Below, in pieces: positions 9,266-18,538 of a DNA stretch of 64,000 bases (position 1 is its first letter; each line of letters starts with the position of its first letter). The position numbers and the translations under genes are program-made. Source of the stretch: Minisyncoccota bacterium (lineage in GTDB: Bacteria > Verrucomicrobiota > Verrucomicrobiia > Methylacidiphilales > Verrucolacustridaceae); the NCBI GenBank assembly GCA_030054195.1, contig JASGCJ010000001.1:30159-94158 (forward strand). Direction: 5' to 3'. Below the pieces are notes generated by a model. That model did not search any database, was not told where the DNA came from, and worked only from the letters and a program-made list of their open reading frames with translations.

Positions 9266-10411
9266 ATGTCCTCCTGTCCTTTTCTGGCAATGCAAGACCG
9301 GCTCCGGCTGACAGGCCGTCCAAAGCCCCTCCCATTGGCCCAGTCCGCAAAGACATTCCTCCAGCTCCTGCAAAAAGAAAAAGGGGCACCCCACCCCACC
9401 CCCCAACGATTGCGAAAGGTCTCGGGGAAAATCAAAAAAACCGGCACCTACTCCCTTACCCTTCCTGAATTAAGGTATGGATGCAGGCTCGCCTGGCGAA
9501 ACAGCGTCCGCTGCATCGGCCGTTTTTTTTGGACGAAACTGGACGTCCTGGATGCCCGCCGAGCCACCACCGAAGAGGGAATCTACGAGGCCTGCCTTCA
9601 TCATCTTCGCCATGCCACCCATCAAGGAGCCATCCGCTCCACCGTCACGGTCTTTGCCCCCGCCGATTCGAAGGGGCATGGGCCCCGGATCTGGAATTAC
9701 CAGCTCTCCCGCTATGCCGGTTACAGGAATCGGAAGAAACAGGTTCTAGGGGATCCTGCCGAGGCCGATTTCACCGACCTTTGTCTTCACCTGGGCTGGA
9801 GGCCGCCAAAAAAACGCACGGCTTTCGATCTCCTTCCGATCGTGATTTCTCTTCCAGGAAAAAAGCCTCGTCTTTTTCCTCCCCCAAAAAAAGAAACTCT
9901 GGAGGTCTCCATCCGTCATCCCGATTCCTCCTGCCTCGACTCTCTCCATCTCCGCTGGGTAGCCCTCCCAGTCGTTTCCAATATGCGCCTTGAAATCGGC
10001 GGCATCTCCTTCCCAGCCGCTCCCTTCAGTGGTTGGTATATGGAAACGGAGATCGGTGCCCGGAACTTTGCCGATGAAAATCGCTACAACCTCCTTCCAG
10101 AAGTTGCCCGCCGACTCCGGCTCGACACTTCCCGTACGTCCACTCTTTGGAAAGACCGGGCTCTGGTCGAATTGAACCGTGCCGTTCTGGACTCTTTCAC
10201 AAAAGTGGGTGTCCGGATGATCGATCACCATTCTGCCAGCGCATCCCATCTGCGTTTCGAAAATGAAGAATCCAAAAAAGGCCGGCAAGTCAACGGTCGA
10301 TGGGACTGGCTGATCCCACCTCTCTCAGGCTCGCTTTCCCGCCTTTGGAATCGAACCTACGATCCCACGGAGTATTCCCCCAACTTCCTACCTCAAAAAC
10401 GCCCTTACTGA
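9266..10411 (+). CDS. nos: nitric oxide synthase oxygenase (bacterial NOS)
   Basis: A 381-residue stand-alone oxygenase domain, with no calmodulin site and no attached flavin reductase. The haem-thiolate motif WRNSVRCIGR places the axial ligand at Cys83. The substrate region GWYMETEIGARNFAD carries the arginine-binding Glu262. The RWVALPVVSNM strand and the C-terminal RTYDP segment also fit. The enzyme oxidises L-arginine to NO and citrulline with electrons from general flavodoxin- or FNR-type reductases and a pterin or folate cofactor. No dedicated reductase lies nearby. The next gene starts 4 bases after the stop. The family identity is secure; the physiological role here is unknown. Confidence 0.93.
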   Translation: MSSCPFLAMQDRLRLTGRPKPLPLAQSAKTFLQLLQKEKGAPHPTPQRLRKVSGKIKKTGTYSLTLPELRYGCRLAWRNSVRCIGRFFWTKLDVLDARRATTEEGIYEACLHHLRHATHQGAIRSTVTVFAPADSKGHGPRIWNYQLSRYAGYRNRKKQVLGDPAEADFTDLCLHLGWRPPKKRTAFDLLPIVISLPGKKPRLFPPPKKETLEVSIRHPDSSCLDSLHLRWVALPVVSNMRLEIGGISFPAAPFSGWYMETEIGARNFADENRYNLLPEVARRLRLDTSRTSTLWKDRALVELNRAVLDSFTKVGVRMIDHHSASASHLRFENEESKKGRQVNGRWDWLIPPLSGSLSRLWNRTYDPTEYSPNFLPQKRPY

Positions 10412-10415
10412 GCTT

Positions 10416-11222
10416 ATGAAAATCCGCTTTTTGACCATTTTTTTCGCTCTGCTTGCCCAAGGGATGACTCAAACCAGCCCCCTTCCCTGGCCGGAAGGGG
10501 AAAGGCTTGTCTATCTGATCAAGTGGGGGCCTTTGGAAGCCGCCGAAGGCACCTTCATTGCCAACAAAGACGCCCACCAAGATGGGATGCTGCGCTTTGA
10601 ACTCTTACTCCGTTCCCGGGGCCCTATCGAGGCCCTGTTCCCCATTCGAAGCCGCATCACCTCCCAAACCCAACTAATGCCCTGGCGATCAAGGGAATAT
10701 ATCCAGGATCGCAATGAGGGAGGCAACGTCCGTTACCGGCGAACCATCCCCGATTATTCTGTTCGTTTGGGACGATTCTTTCCGGCCCCCGGAAAACCGG
10801 AGGAAAACTTTGAACTACCCGCCGGGCCTCTCGAAGATTTTGGCTCGATGCTCTACCATATTCGCAAGCACCCGTGGAAAGCGGGGGAATCCCTGACATG
10901 GAATGTCCTCGATAACAATGAGCCTCTTTTTGCAAAAATGAGCTGCCCCCAAATCGGCCAGATTGAATTGGAAGACGACCCAAGTCGGCCCTTGATTGAA
11001 ATTTTTGGCGAGCCTCATGGCGCCTCGAGGCGTCATCAGGGCTGGATGAAATTATGGATGACGGATGACGCCCGACGAATCCCCGTTTTCGCCAAACTCA
11101 AGTTCCAATACGGAACCTTTGAAATCCGCCTCATCCGCGGAGGCGGTCCCGGCCTCGACTTCTGCCCGGATGGAGCACCCGTCGCCCTCATGTCCGATAC
11201 GGATTCCCCGTCGAAGCCTTGA
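10416..11222 (+). CDS. secreted DUF3108 protein
   Basis: A 268-residue protein with a signal peptide (hydrophobic segment to about residue 18). The LVYLIKWGPLEAAEGTF stretch and the later MKLWMTDDARRIPVFAKLK block match DUF3108, a periplasmic or outer-membrane beta-rich domain related to LolA/LolB-like folds. The role is unknown. It starts 4 bases after the NOS stop, so the two are likely co-transcribed, though a functional link is not implied. Confidence 0.78.
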   Translation: MKIRFLTIFFALLAQGMTQTSPLPWPEGERLVYLIKWGPLEAAEGTFIANKDAHQDGMLRFELLLRSRGPIEALFPIRSRITSQTQLMPWRSREYIQDRNEGGNVRYRRTIPDYSVRLGRFFPAPGKPEENFELPAGPLEDFGSMLYHIRKHPWKAGESLTWNVLDNNEPLFAKMSCPQIGQIELEDDPSRPLIEIFGEPHGASRRHQGWMKLWMTDDARRIPVFAKLKFQYGTFEIRLIRGGGPGLDFCPDGAPVALMSDTDSPSKP

Positions 11223-11264
11223 GTTTTTCTTCGCCTCGACCCGCACTTTCCCCAAAACTCCCTC

Positions 11265-11861
11265 ATGCTCCGCTTGATCCTCGAAGCTTCTACCCCGAAC
11301 GTGACTTGGGTCTGGGCCCAAGATCAGAAAGTCCTTCACTCCGGGACTCTCTCTGGAACAGTTGCCTCTTCTTTAATTCCCTCCTTACAGAACAATCTCT
11401 CTCTCTCCTCTCCTGCCGACCAGATCCTCGTCGGGGTTGGCCCTGGCTCCTTCTCAGGAATACGCGCCGCGATCGCTACCGCCCAAGGCATCGCCGCCTC
11501 TTGGTTTTGCCCTATTCTGCCCATCCGTAGCACCCACGCCATCGCCCAGCAATTTCCTGAAGTCACTCATCTGGGAATTTTTTCTGATGCCCGACGAGGC
11601 GATGTTTTTGCCACCTTCTACGACCACGGCAACCTCTGCCGTCCCACCACAGTTCACCCCATGAGCCATCTCCCCGAACTCCTATCGCGATGCACACTAG
11701 CCGTGACCCCAGACGGTTTGGCAGATATTCCAAAAATTGCCCATCCTTCCGCCCTTCACCTTCTAGCCTCCCTCGTCTCATCACCCCTAGAACCCGATCT
11801 GCCCTTAGCTCCTCTTCATCTTCGACCTGCCGTCGCCCCCTCCCGTACCCCCCTTTTTTAA
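11265..11861 (+). CDS. tsaB: tRNA threonylcarbamoyladenosine biosynthesis protein TsaB
   Basis: TsaB (YeaZ) is the scaffold partner of TsaD in t6A modification of ANN-decoding tRNAs. The 198-residue protein starts with the ASKHA-fold strand LILEAST and carries the diagnostic VGVGPGSFSGIRAA segment near residue 60. The C-terminal half is somewhat short. The order tsaB-alr is plausible for an operon; alr starts 37 bases downstream. Confidence 0.9.
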   Translation: MLRLILEASTPNVTWVWAQDQKVLHSGTLSGTVASSLIPSLQNNLSLSSPADQILVGVGPGSFSGIRAAIATAQGIAASWFCPILPIRSTHAIAQQFPEVTHLGIFSDARRGDVFATFYDHGNLCRPTTVHPMSHLPELLSRCTLAVTPDGLADIPKIAHPSALHLLASLVSSPLEPDLPLAPLHLRPAVAPSRTPLF

Positions 11862-11898
11862 CTCTCACCTTGCCACCTCCATCCCTACGATTCCCTAA

Positions 11899-12990
11899 AT
11901 GAAGGTTGATCGTAACGCCCGTACATGGTGCGAAATATCCCTGCCTGCTCTCCGCAACAACCTTCGTACTCTGCGACGCTGCCTTCCTCCAAAAAATAAA
12001 ATCCTCGCTGTCGTCAAAGACGACGCCTACGGCCACGGACTCATTCCTGTCGGACGCACCTTGGCGCAAGCGGGTTGCGAAGAGTTTGGCGTGGCCTGCG
12101 TATCGGAGGGAGTCCAACTGCGCAAAGCAGGCATTCGCCAACCTATACTTCTTTTAGGTTCCACACTTCCGTTTGAATTGAAGACAGCTCTTGAACATCA
12201 ACTCACTGTGACCCTCTCATCTTTGACCGAGGCCCAAGAGCTTCTGCGTGCATCTCTTCGCTCCCGTAGAACGGCACGAGTTCAAGCCAAACTCGAAACA
12301 GGAATGAACCGCCTCGGTGCGACACCCGCAGAATTCACGCAACTCCTTTTTTTTATCGCGCAACATCCCTCTCTCGATCTTGTGGGAACCTTTACCCATC
12401 TCGCATGTGCCGATTCGAGCCCTGCCTTCACTCAACGCCAGCTTGCTCGCTCTAGTCGTTTACCAAAAAGCCTGCCCCATCACTGGTCCAACACTGCCGC
12501 TGTGCTTCAATCCCTATCCCTATCCTCGACCCACGCCCGCCCCGGACTCGGCCTATATGGCTACTCGCCTTTGGGCCGTCCCACGCCCCACCTTCAACCC
12601 GTACTTTCATGGAAATCTCGTATCCTTCTCGTCCGAACTGTCACCCGAGGACAATCCATCAGCTACGGGGCTACGTTCCGAGCCCCACGAAATATGCGAG
12701 TGGCTACCGTTGCAACAGGCTACGCACACGGACTTCCTCGTTCTCTCTCGTCCTGTGGCCACGCTCTCGTTCAAGGTCGCCTCTGCCCGATCCTCGGTCG
12801 CGTCACAATGGATATGACCATTCTGGATGTCTCCCGCGTGCCCCATCCGCGTCGCGAACAAGAGGTCGTTTGGATCGGTCGCTCAGGTTCACTCACCCGC
12901 ACTGCAGCGGATCTCGCACGTGAAGCTGGAACGATTCCTTGGGAGATCCTCACCCGTATTCATCCCAGTTTACCTCGGCTTCTGCCCTGA
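11899..12990 (+). CDS. alr: alanine racemase
   Basis: Converts L-alanine to D-alanine for peptidoglycan. It has 363 residues of fold type III PLP enzyme. The PLP lysine is Lys40 in VVKDDAYGHG (usually VKANAYGHG). The catalytic tyrosine lies in SISYGATFRA. The GYADGxPR motif reads GYAHGLPR, with Asp replaced by His. The C-terminal GRVTMDMTILDVS is typical. The end overlaps the frame of the next gene by up to 52 bases. Confidence 0.95.
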   Translation: MKVDRNARTWCEISLPALRNNLRTLRRCLPPKNKILAVVKDDAYGHGLIPVGRTLAQAGCEEFGVACVSEGVQLRKAGIRQPILLLGSTLPFELKTALEHQLTVTLSSLTEAQELLRASLRSRRTARVQAKLETGMNRLGATPAEFTQLLFFIAQHPSLDLVGTFTHLACADSSPAFTQRQLARSSRLPKSLPHHWSNTAAVLQSLSLSSTHARPGLGLYGYSPLGRPTPHLQPVLSWKSRILLVRTVTRGQSISYGATFRAPRNMRVATVATGYAHGLPRSLSSCGHALVQGRLCPILGRVTMDMTILDVSRVPHPRREQEVVWIGRSGSLTRTAADLAREAGTIPWEILTRIHPSLPRLLP

Positions 12991-14591
12991 AATCCTCTTC
13001 CCTAGTCTTTCTTTGTCTTGGACTTTCCGGTTGGGCACTTGTTGCACTTCTTCCCATCCGCTTCCAAGCCATCGACGAACGTCTTCTTGTCGCTGCAGGG
13101 GAAAACACACAATCCCTACCACTCCTTGCGGACTCCCTTCTTGATTCAGAGCACCTCGGAGCGGGTCTCCGAATCTCTCTTCTTGCTCAATCCATGCATC
13201 TCCCTGAAAGCGATCCTCTCGTCGCCAACGCCCGCTCCCTACTCTCCTCCCGCCAAGACCTAGCCTGGCTCGGAACCCGCGACCCTCGGCTCGAACTTAT
13301 TCTAGCCACCTCGGGTCTAGCCTTCGAAAAGAGCACCACCCAACCCCCACCCGCACTCTCCCTTCTGCTTCGGGAACCCGTTCGCATACGTTTACGCGAT
13401 CATCTCCGCTCCAATCCATCACCCAGCGTCCAATCTCTTATGGATGCAATTCCCCTCCCCCCTTTACCACCTCTTCTTCCCGCCCAAAGCCCCGGAGGCC
13501 AACCCCTCGAAGCCATCCTCCTTCTCACCGCACATCTCATCGATACCAGCGCCTTCACTCCCAACGTAGCTGGAGACATCAAAATCCTTACCCAGCAATC
13601 GATTTCCGATCGGTCTCTGCGTCCTCTTCAACCCTGCCTCCTCTCCCTTTTGTCCCTCGCCCGACGTTACGAATACGATTCACTTCGAAAACTCCTTGCC
13701 ACGATCGACTCTCTGCCAGCTCTTCACTGGTTGTCCGACCAAATCCGCGCTCCCTCCGAGCCCGCCGATCTTCTCCTCACGGCCACTCTTTGGGCGGGAC
13801 CCGCCAGCCGCCTTGCACGACTGCCACCAACCCCCACTCAACCTTGGAAATCCCTCTCCACCGCCATAGCCCAAGGTCAGGGTGCTGTGGAACTTCTCGT
13901 CCAACGCCACTGCCCCGTCCTTACTCACCAGTTTCCTTTTCCGACTCAGTTTTTCCCCTTTGTTCTCCGCTGGGAAAAACCCCTTCTACTACTCCGAGCT
14001 CTCCTCCTTCTTGCCGGCTCTTGGTTCATCATCCTTAGCCTGTGGCGATGGCTCCCCATCCCCAACCCCCAAAGCCCCGGACCTTGGCGCCTCGCCCCTC
14101 GTTTGCTTCAGACCATCCTGCTCGCCTTTCTTCTCGGAGCCGCCCTAGAACCCTCGTGGCTTCGCCCCAACCCTCTTCCCCGCTATCGTTTGAGTCTCGC
14201 CCAACCCTCCTCCCAAGCTAAAATCACACAACCGAAAGGAAACGCTATGGACCTAACCAACCTCATCACACTGGCCGTTTTTCTTGGACTGCAAATTGCC
14301 GTCTACAGAATCTGCCTTCGCCGCATCCGTCAAATCGAGAAAGGCCCGGGCGATACCAACCTCAAACTTCGCCTTTTGGAAAACGAGGACAATCTCTTTG
14401 ATGCAGGCCTTTACGTGGGAATCGCTGGCACTGCCACGGCACTCGTCCTCCAAGTCATCGGCCTCATTCAACCCAGCCTTCTTGCCGCCTACGCCTCCAA
14501 CCTCTTTGGAATCGCAGGCGTTGCCATCATTAAGATATTTCACGTCCGCGCCCTCAAACAGCGTCTTCTTGTCCCTCCCGAAAAAAACTAA
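12939..14591 (+). CDS. large membrane protein of unknown function
   Basis: I do not recognise this 550-residue protein. It has an N-terminal membrane segment (about residues 21-42), a long helical, leucine-rich soluble part, two membrane segments near residues 350-395 and two to three more in the last 115 residues. The start is uncertain: TTG at 12939 overlaps alr by 52 bases, while CTG at 12987 would give a CTGA overlap. An internal ATG at 14247, in the same frame, is preceded by AAAGGA at 6-base spacing. The last 114 residues could therefore also be made separately or be a formerly independent gene. Confidence 0.6.
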   Translation: MGDPHPYSSQFTSASALKSSSLVFLCLGLSGWALVALLPIRFQAIDERLLVAAGENTQSLPLLADSLLDSEHLGAGLRISLLAQSMHLPESDPLVANARSLLSSRQDLAWLGTRDPRLELILATSGLAFEKSTTQPPPALSLLLREPVRIRLRDHLRSNPSPSVQSLMDAIPLPPLPPLLPAQSPGGQPLEAILLLTAHLIDTSAFTPNVAGDIKILTQQSISDRSLRPLQPCLLSLLSLARRYEYDSLRKLLATIDSLPALHWLSDQIRAPSEPADLLLTATLWAGPASRLARLPPTPTQPWKSLSTAIAQGQGAVELLVQRHCPVLTHQFPFPTQFFPFVLRWEKPLLLLRALLLLAGSWFIILSLWRWLPIPNPQSPGPWRLAPRLLQTILLAFLLGAALEPSWLRPNPLPRYRLSLAQPSSQAKITQPKGNAMDLTNLITLAVFLGLQIAVYRICLRRIRQIEKGPGDTNLKLRLLENEDNLFDAGLYVGIAGTATALVLQVIGLIQPSLLAAYASNLFGIAGVAIIKIFHVRALKQRLLVPPEKN

Positions 14592-14630
14592 CTCCTGCCC
14601 TTTGAGGCCCCGCCCTCCGCTCTTTGTTCC

Positions 14631-15965
14631 ATGAATAAAACTCTCCTCCTCATTCTCTGCGATTTCTTACTTCTCAACCTTCTTGCTCTTACCCGATGGG
14701 ATAAAAACGAACTTCCCGCTTCTCCCCCTGCCGCTCAACAACCCGCTTCCGCTCGCGAGGATGTTGTTGCTGCCCTCCGACTCACCCTGGAGGAAGAAAA
14801 AGCCAATCGAGAAAAACTCGCTCTCGACCTCGCCACGACTCGGGACGAATCCCGGACTCGTGCCACCGTTCTTGACCAAGCTCGCGCCCGCACGACCGAA
14901 CTTTCCGAGAGATTGACCAAAGCAGAACAGGAATCCCTGCGCCTAGCTCAACAAGCAGGCATGGAAACAGAGAGAAGTCGGGCCGCCCTCGAAGCCGCAA
15001 AAGCTGAGGCCCTTGCCCTTCGTCAGTCGGAAGAAAAATTAAGAAAAGAGGGTGAAACTCTTCGCTCTCAGCTCACCGCCGCACAACTGACAACCCGCTC
15101 CACCGAAGAACGCGCTCGGCAGATTGAAACAACTCTACGCACTGCAGAGGAAGAGAAGAAAAAGCTCCTCGAGCAAAACCAATCTCTCTCGCAAGGGGTC
15201 ACACGTCTGGCCGAAAAGTCGGGTGAAATCACTCAAGAAATGCGTGAATATCGTCCCGTCGCACCCAACTCGCTCTACGCCGATTATCTGGCTCGGCGCG
15301 CCACCCTTTCTATCGTTACCGAGCGGACATCCGCCCAAGGCTCAGGTCCACGGCGTCGCGAAATAAAATCCATTCTTCTGACAGATGGAACCCGTACTGG
15401 CGCACTGCTTTCCCTGGATCAAACCCCATTTACCTTGGGCGATGCTGGCGGTTCATGGAAATCTCTCGCTGGATCCCTCACCCCTCCAGCCCCCGCTAAT
15501 TTTCCTCAACCCATTCCTTCCCTTCACTCCCTTCGAAAAGGTGATCCCCGCTTACTGATCGCGCTTGTTCCGAATTCCGATACGAACTCCCTTGCGACCG
15601 CCCCCTATCGCATTGCCACCGACCCGTTTCGGTTTCCAAAAAGCCTCCTTATCTCCCCCCGCGGTAACGGATATGGCGAATGCAGTTTCAAACTCTCCCC
15701 AGATCTCCCCGGTTACTTGGAAATGGACTCCCGATTCCTCAACCGACTCCAGGGCGAGTATGCCCCCTCCTCGGGCGATCTCGTCCTCACTCTTGGAGGG
15801 GAATTTCTCGGCATGATGATCAATGACCAGTACTGCGCCCTCGTCTCCTCTCTTGAAACAGGCACCACCCTCCCCCTCGACTCCAAAGGCGCCCAGCAAA
15901 CAACTGGAACCGGACTCTCCACCCTTCAACGAGCGACCGCCCAGCTCGATTCCCGGCTTCGCTAA
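14631..15965 (+). CDS. membrane-anchored coiled-coil protein of unknown function
   Basis: A 444-residue protein. Residues 1-20 form a membrane anchor. Residues about 45-205 are a long coiled coil rich in Glu, Ala, Arg and Leu heptads. The C-terminal 220 residues are a globular domain of unknown type. The layout suggests a structural or tethering role at the inner membrane (inference). It starts 39 bases after the preceding membrane protein and is followed by phoH after 57 bases, so it may belong to the same transcript. Confidence 0.65.
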   Translation: MNKTLLLILCDFLLLNLLALTRWDKNELPASPPAAQQPASAREDVVAALRLTLEEEKANREKLALDLATTRDESRTRATVLDQARARTTELSERLTKAEQESLRLAQQAGMETERSRAALEAAKAEALALRQSEEKLRKEGETLRSQLTAAQLTTRSTEERARQIETTLRTAEEEKKKLLEQNQSLSQGVTRLAEKSGEITQEMREYRPVAPNSLYADYLARRATLSIVTERTSAQGSGPRRREIKSILLTDGTRTGALLSLDQTPFTLGDAGGSWKSLAGSLTPPAPANFPQPIPSLHSLRKGDPRLLIALVPNSDTNSLATAPYRIATDPFRFPKSLLISPRGNGYGECSFKLSPDLPGYLEMDSRFLNRLQGEYAPSSGDLVLTLGGEFLGMMINDQYCALVSSLETGTTLPLDSKGAQQTTGTGLSTLQRATAQLDSRLR

Positions 15966-16022
15966 CCCCAAAAATATCTTTCTTCCCCCTTTTCTCCTCC
16001 TCCCTACAACTCAACTGAGCCC

Positions 16023-16997
16023 ATGAGCGATCAAACCCTCACGTTCGAAAACGCCCACACTCTCTCGGAACTCTATGCAGCGGATGACTCCCTCCTTCGA
16101 GAGGCCGAATCCACCCTAGGGGTCAAAATCACCGTACGGGACACCCTTCTCAAAATCGATGGGGTGGAAAAAAATGTTGCCGCCGCCCAGGAACTCTTCC
16201 GTCAACTTCACCTCGCCCGCCAGCACGGACTTCGAGTCCGCCGCTACGAATTTCTTCACGCCCTACGCGCTGTGCACCGAGGGGAGGGCAAAAGCCTCGA
16301 GGGAATGTGGTCCTGCCGAATCCAAGTCTCAGCAAAAAAACCCGCCATTCTTCCCAAAACTTTTCTTCAAAAAGCCTATGTTGAAACCATCCGCCACCAC
16401 GATCTCGTGTTTGGGATCGGACCAGCGGGTACGGGTAAAACCTACCTCGCTATGGCGATGGCCATCTCCTACCTCAAAGCAGACAAAATCAACCGCATCA
16501 TCCTTACCCGCCCAGCCGTCGAGGCTGGCGAAGCTCTCGGCTTTCTCCCAGGCGATCTACAGGAAAAAATATTTCCCTATCTCCGCCCCTTATACGATGC
16601 CCTGTACGATATGCTCGACGTGGAAGAGATTCAAAAACTCATGGATAAGGGAATCCTCGAAATCGCTCCCCTCGCCTATATGCGCGGCCGCACCTTGAAT
16701 GGAGCCTTCGTCATCCTCGACGAAGGTCAGAATGCCACCACAGAACAGATGTTCATGTTTCTCACTCGGCTGGGGGCCGAATCCAAATGCATCGTCACGG
16801 GAGATCCTACCCAAGTCGATCTTCCCCACAGCCGTAAATCTGGGCTCGTCGAAGCCGTTCAAGCCCTCGCCCCCGTGGAAGGGATCGGGTTTGTTCGATT
16901 TGAGGATACCGACGTCATCCGCCACGAACTGGTAGGAAAAATTGTCCGCGCCTACAAAGAGCACCGCGGACTCAGGCAGACCAGCCTCACCCTGTGA
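16023..16997 (+). CDS. phoH: PhoH-family ATPase
   Basis: A 324-residue protein with an N-terminal KH-like region and a P-loop domain. Walker A is GPAGTGKTYLA (near residue 137). Walker B is the VILDEGQNAT segment. RPAVEAGEALGFLPGD is typical of the PhoH family. PhoH proteins are RNA-linked ATPases of poorly defined role. The clustering with pgpH and ybeY is conserved in many bacteria. The TGA stop overlaps the GTG start of pgpH. Confidence 0.95.
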   Translation: MSDQTLTFENAHTLSELYAADDSLLREAESTLGVKITVRDTLLKIDGVEKNVAAAQELFRQLHLARQHGLRVRRYEFLHALRAVHRGEGKSLEGMWSCRIQVSAKKPAILPKTFLQKAYVETIRHHDLVFGIGPAGTGKTYLAMAMAISYLKADKINRIILTRPAVEAGEALGFLPGDLQEKIFPYLRPLYDALYDMLDVEEIQKLMDKGILEIAPLAYMRGRTLNGAFVILDEGQNATTEQMFMFLTRLGAESKCIVTGDPTQVDLPHSRKSGLVEAVQALAPVEGIGFVRFEDTDVIRHELVGKIVRAYKEHRGLRQTSLTL

Positions 16998-18538
16998 GCT
17001 CACCCGCCACCCTCACTCGCCGTACTACCTCGGAAAATAGCTTAGAAAATAACCGGACGGTTCGCTTTTTTCTCTTTCTCCTTACCGCCGCCGCCTCATA
17101 CACCCTCTCACTCTGGACTCCCGCAGGAGCTGGCCCCTCAGCATGGATTGCGGCTGTTTTCGTCGCCGTGGTTCTTCCCCTAATTCTCTCTGTCGTTCTG
17201 CCTGAAACTCTTCATAGAAATCGCCTTCTCGCTCTCTTTCTTCTCACTCTCATTGGAAATTTCGCCTTCATTCTGATTCTTTTGGCAGTAGCACCCCGCT
17301 TCTCTTTCGGAGCCTGTTCCTACCTGATCCCCCCCGCACTCGCGGCTCTGGTCCTTACCACCTTGGTAGGACCTCGGGCAGGCCTTCTCCTGATTGTGCT
17401 TCTGGGAATGGGTGAATTTTTTCTCCTTCGTCCGGACGGGCGCTACTTGGTCTCCTCACTTCTCACAGGGCTGGCCGCCATTTTTCTTTCCCGAAAAATC
17501 GCTCGTCGCTCGGATCTACTTCGCGCAGGTGCGGGCCTTGGCCTTGTCTCTCTACTCACCACCATCATTGCCTCCGGTCACAACATGAACCTCGCGCGAG
17601 ACCTGCTCGTCACAGAGGCTTTATCCTCTGCCGCTCTTGGTCTTCTCGGTGCGATCCTTGTTGGCGCCCTGCTCCCTGTCCTCGAGTCTGTGTTCGACCG
17701 CACGACCGATCTCTCCTGGCTTGAACTCACCAGCCTCGATCATCCCCTTCTCCGAAAGCTTTCCATCGAAGCTCCCGGAACCTACCTCCACAGCATCCTG
17801 GTTGGACACCTTGCCGAAGCCGCCGCTGCCGCCACCCACTCCGCAAACCCTCGCGCTTGCCGTGCCATGGCTCTGTACCACGACATTGGAAAAGTTGAGA
17901 AAGCCGAGTACTTCACCGAAAACTTCAATCCCAGTGATCCCGATCCTCACGCCAACCTCACCCCATCCATGAGTGTTCTCATTATTCTGGCCCACGTGAA
18001 AGAGGGGCTAGCCTTGGCCCGACTCCATCGCCTTCCCCGAAGAATTCGAGATGCGATCCGCGAGCACCACGGCACCTCTCTTGTCTGGTTCTTTTATCAG
18101 CGTGCCCTCCAACACGAAAAAGATGCTCGCACCGGGGGAAAAATCCTTCGCCTTCGGGATGAAGACATACCCCCCGTTGCCGAATCCTCCTTTCGCTACG
18201 CAGGCCCCATACCTCAATCCCCCGAAACGGCACTACTCTCCCTCGCCGATATGGTTGAATCAGCATCTCGTTCAATGGAAAAACCCGCCCCCGGGGACGC
18301 AGCAAAACTTGTGGAAAAACTTTTTGCCGCTCGCTTTGAGGAAGGTCATTGGGAGAAATCTAAGCTGACACAAACCGAATGGCAGTCGGCACGACGTGCC
18401 CTCGCCCATGCTTTGCAGAGTATCCTCCGCCCCCGAATTCGCTATCCTAAGGATCGTCGTGGCAACAAAACCCATCCACATTCATTGGAACAATCGGCAG
18501 CGCCGGCACCGACTGAACCTCGCATACTTTCGTCGTAA
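16994..18538 (+). CDS. pgpH: PgpH-type HD-domain phosphodiesterase, short form
   Basis: Membrane HD hydrolase of the YqfF/PgpH family, whose members cleave c-di-AMP. The 514-residue protein has about seven membrane segments (residues 20-235) followed by an HD domain with HSILVGHLAEAA, the HDIGK motif and IREHHGTSLV. The usual large extracellular 7TMR-HDED domain between the first and second membrane segments appears to be missing: only about 10-20 residues separate them. The start is a GTG that overlaps the phoH stop (GTGA). Its end overlaps ybeY by 80 bases. Confidence 0.9.
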   Translation: MSSPATLTRRTTSENSLENNRTVRFFLFLLTAAASYTLSLWTPAGAGPSAWIAAVFVAVVLPLILSVVLPETLHRNRLLALFLLTLIGNFAFILILLAVAPRFSFGACSYLIPPALAALVLTTLVGPRAGLLLIVLLGMGEFFLLRPDGRYLVSSLLTGLAAIFLSRKIARRSDLLRAGAGLGLVSLLTTIIASGHNMNLARDLLVTEALSSAALGLLGAILVGALLPVLESVFDRTTDLSWLELTSLDHPLLRKLSIEAPGTYLHSILVGHLAEAAAAATHSANPRACRAMALYHDIGKVEKAEYFTENFNPSDPDPHANLTPSMSVLIILAHVKEGLALARLHRLPRRIRDAIREHHGTSLVWFFYQRALQHEKDARTGGKILRLRDEDIPPVAESSFRYAGPIPQSPETALLSLADMVESASRSMEKPAPGDAAKLVEKLFAARFEEGHWEKSKLTQTEWQSARRALAHALQSILRPRIRYPKDRRGNKTHPHSLEQSAAPAPTEPRILSS

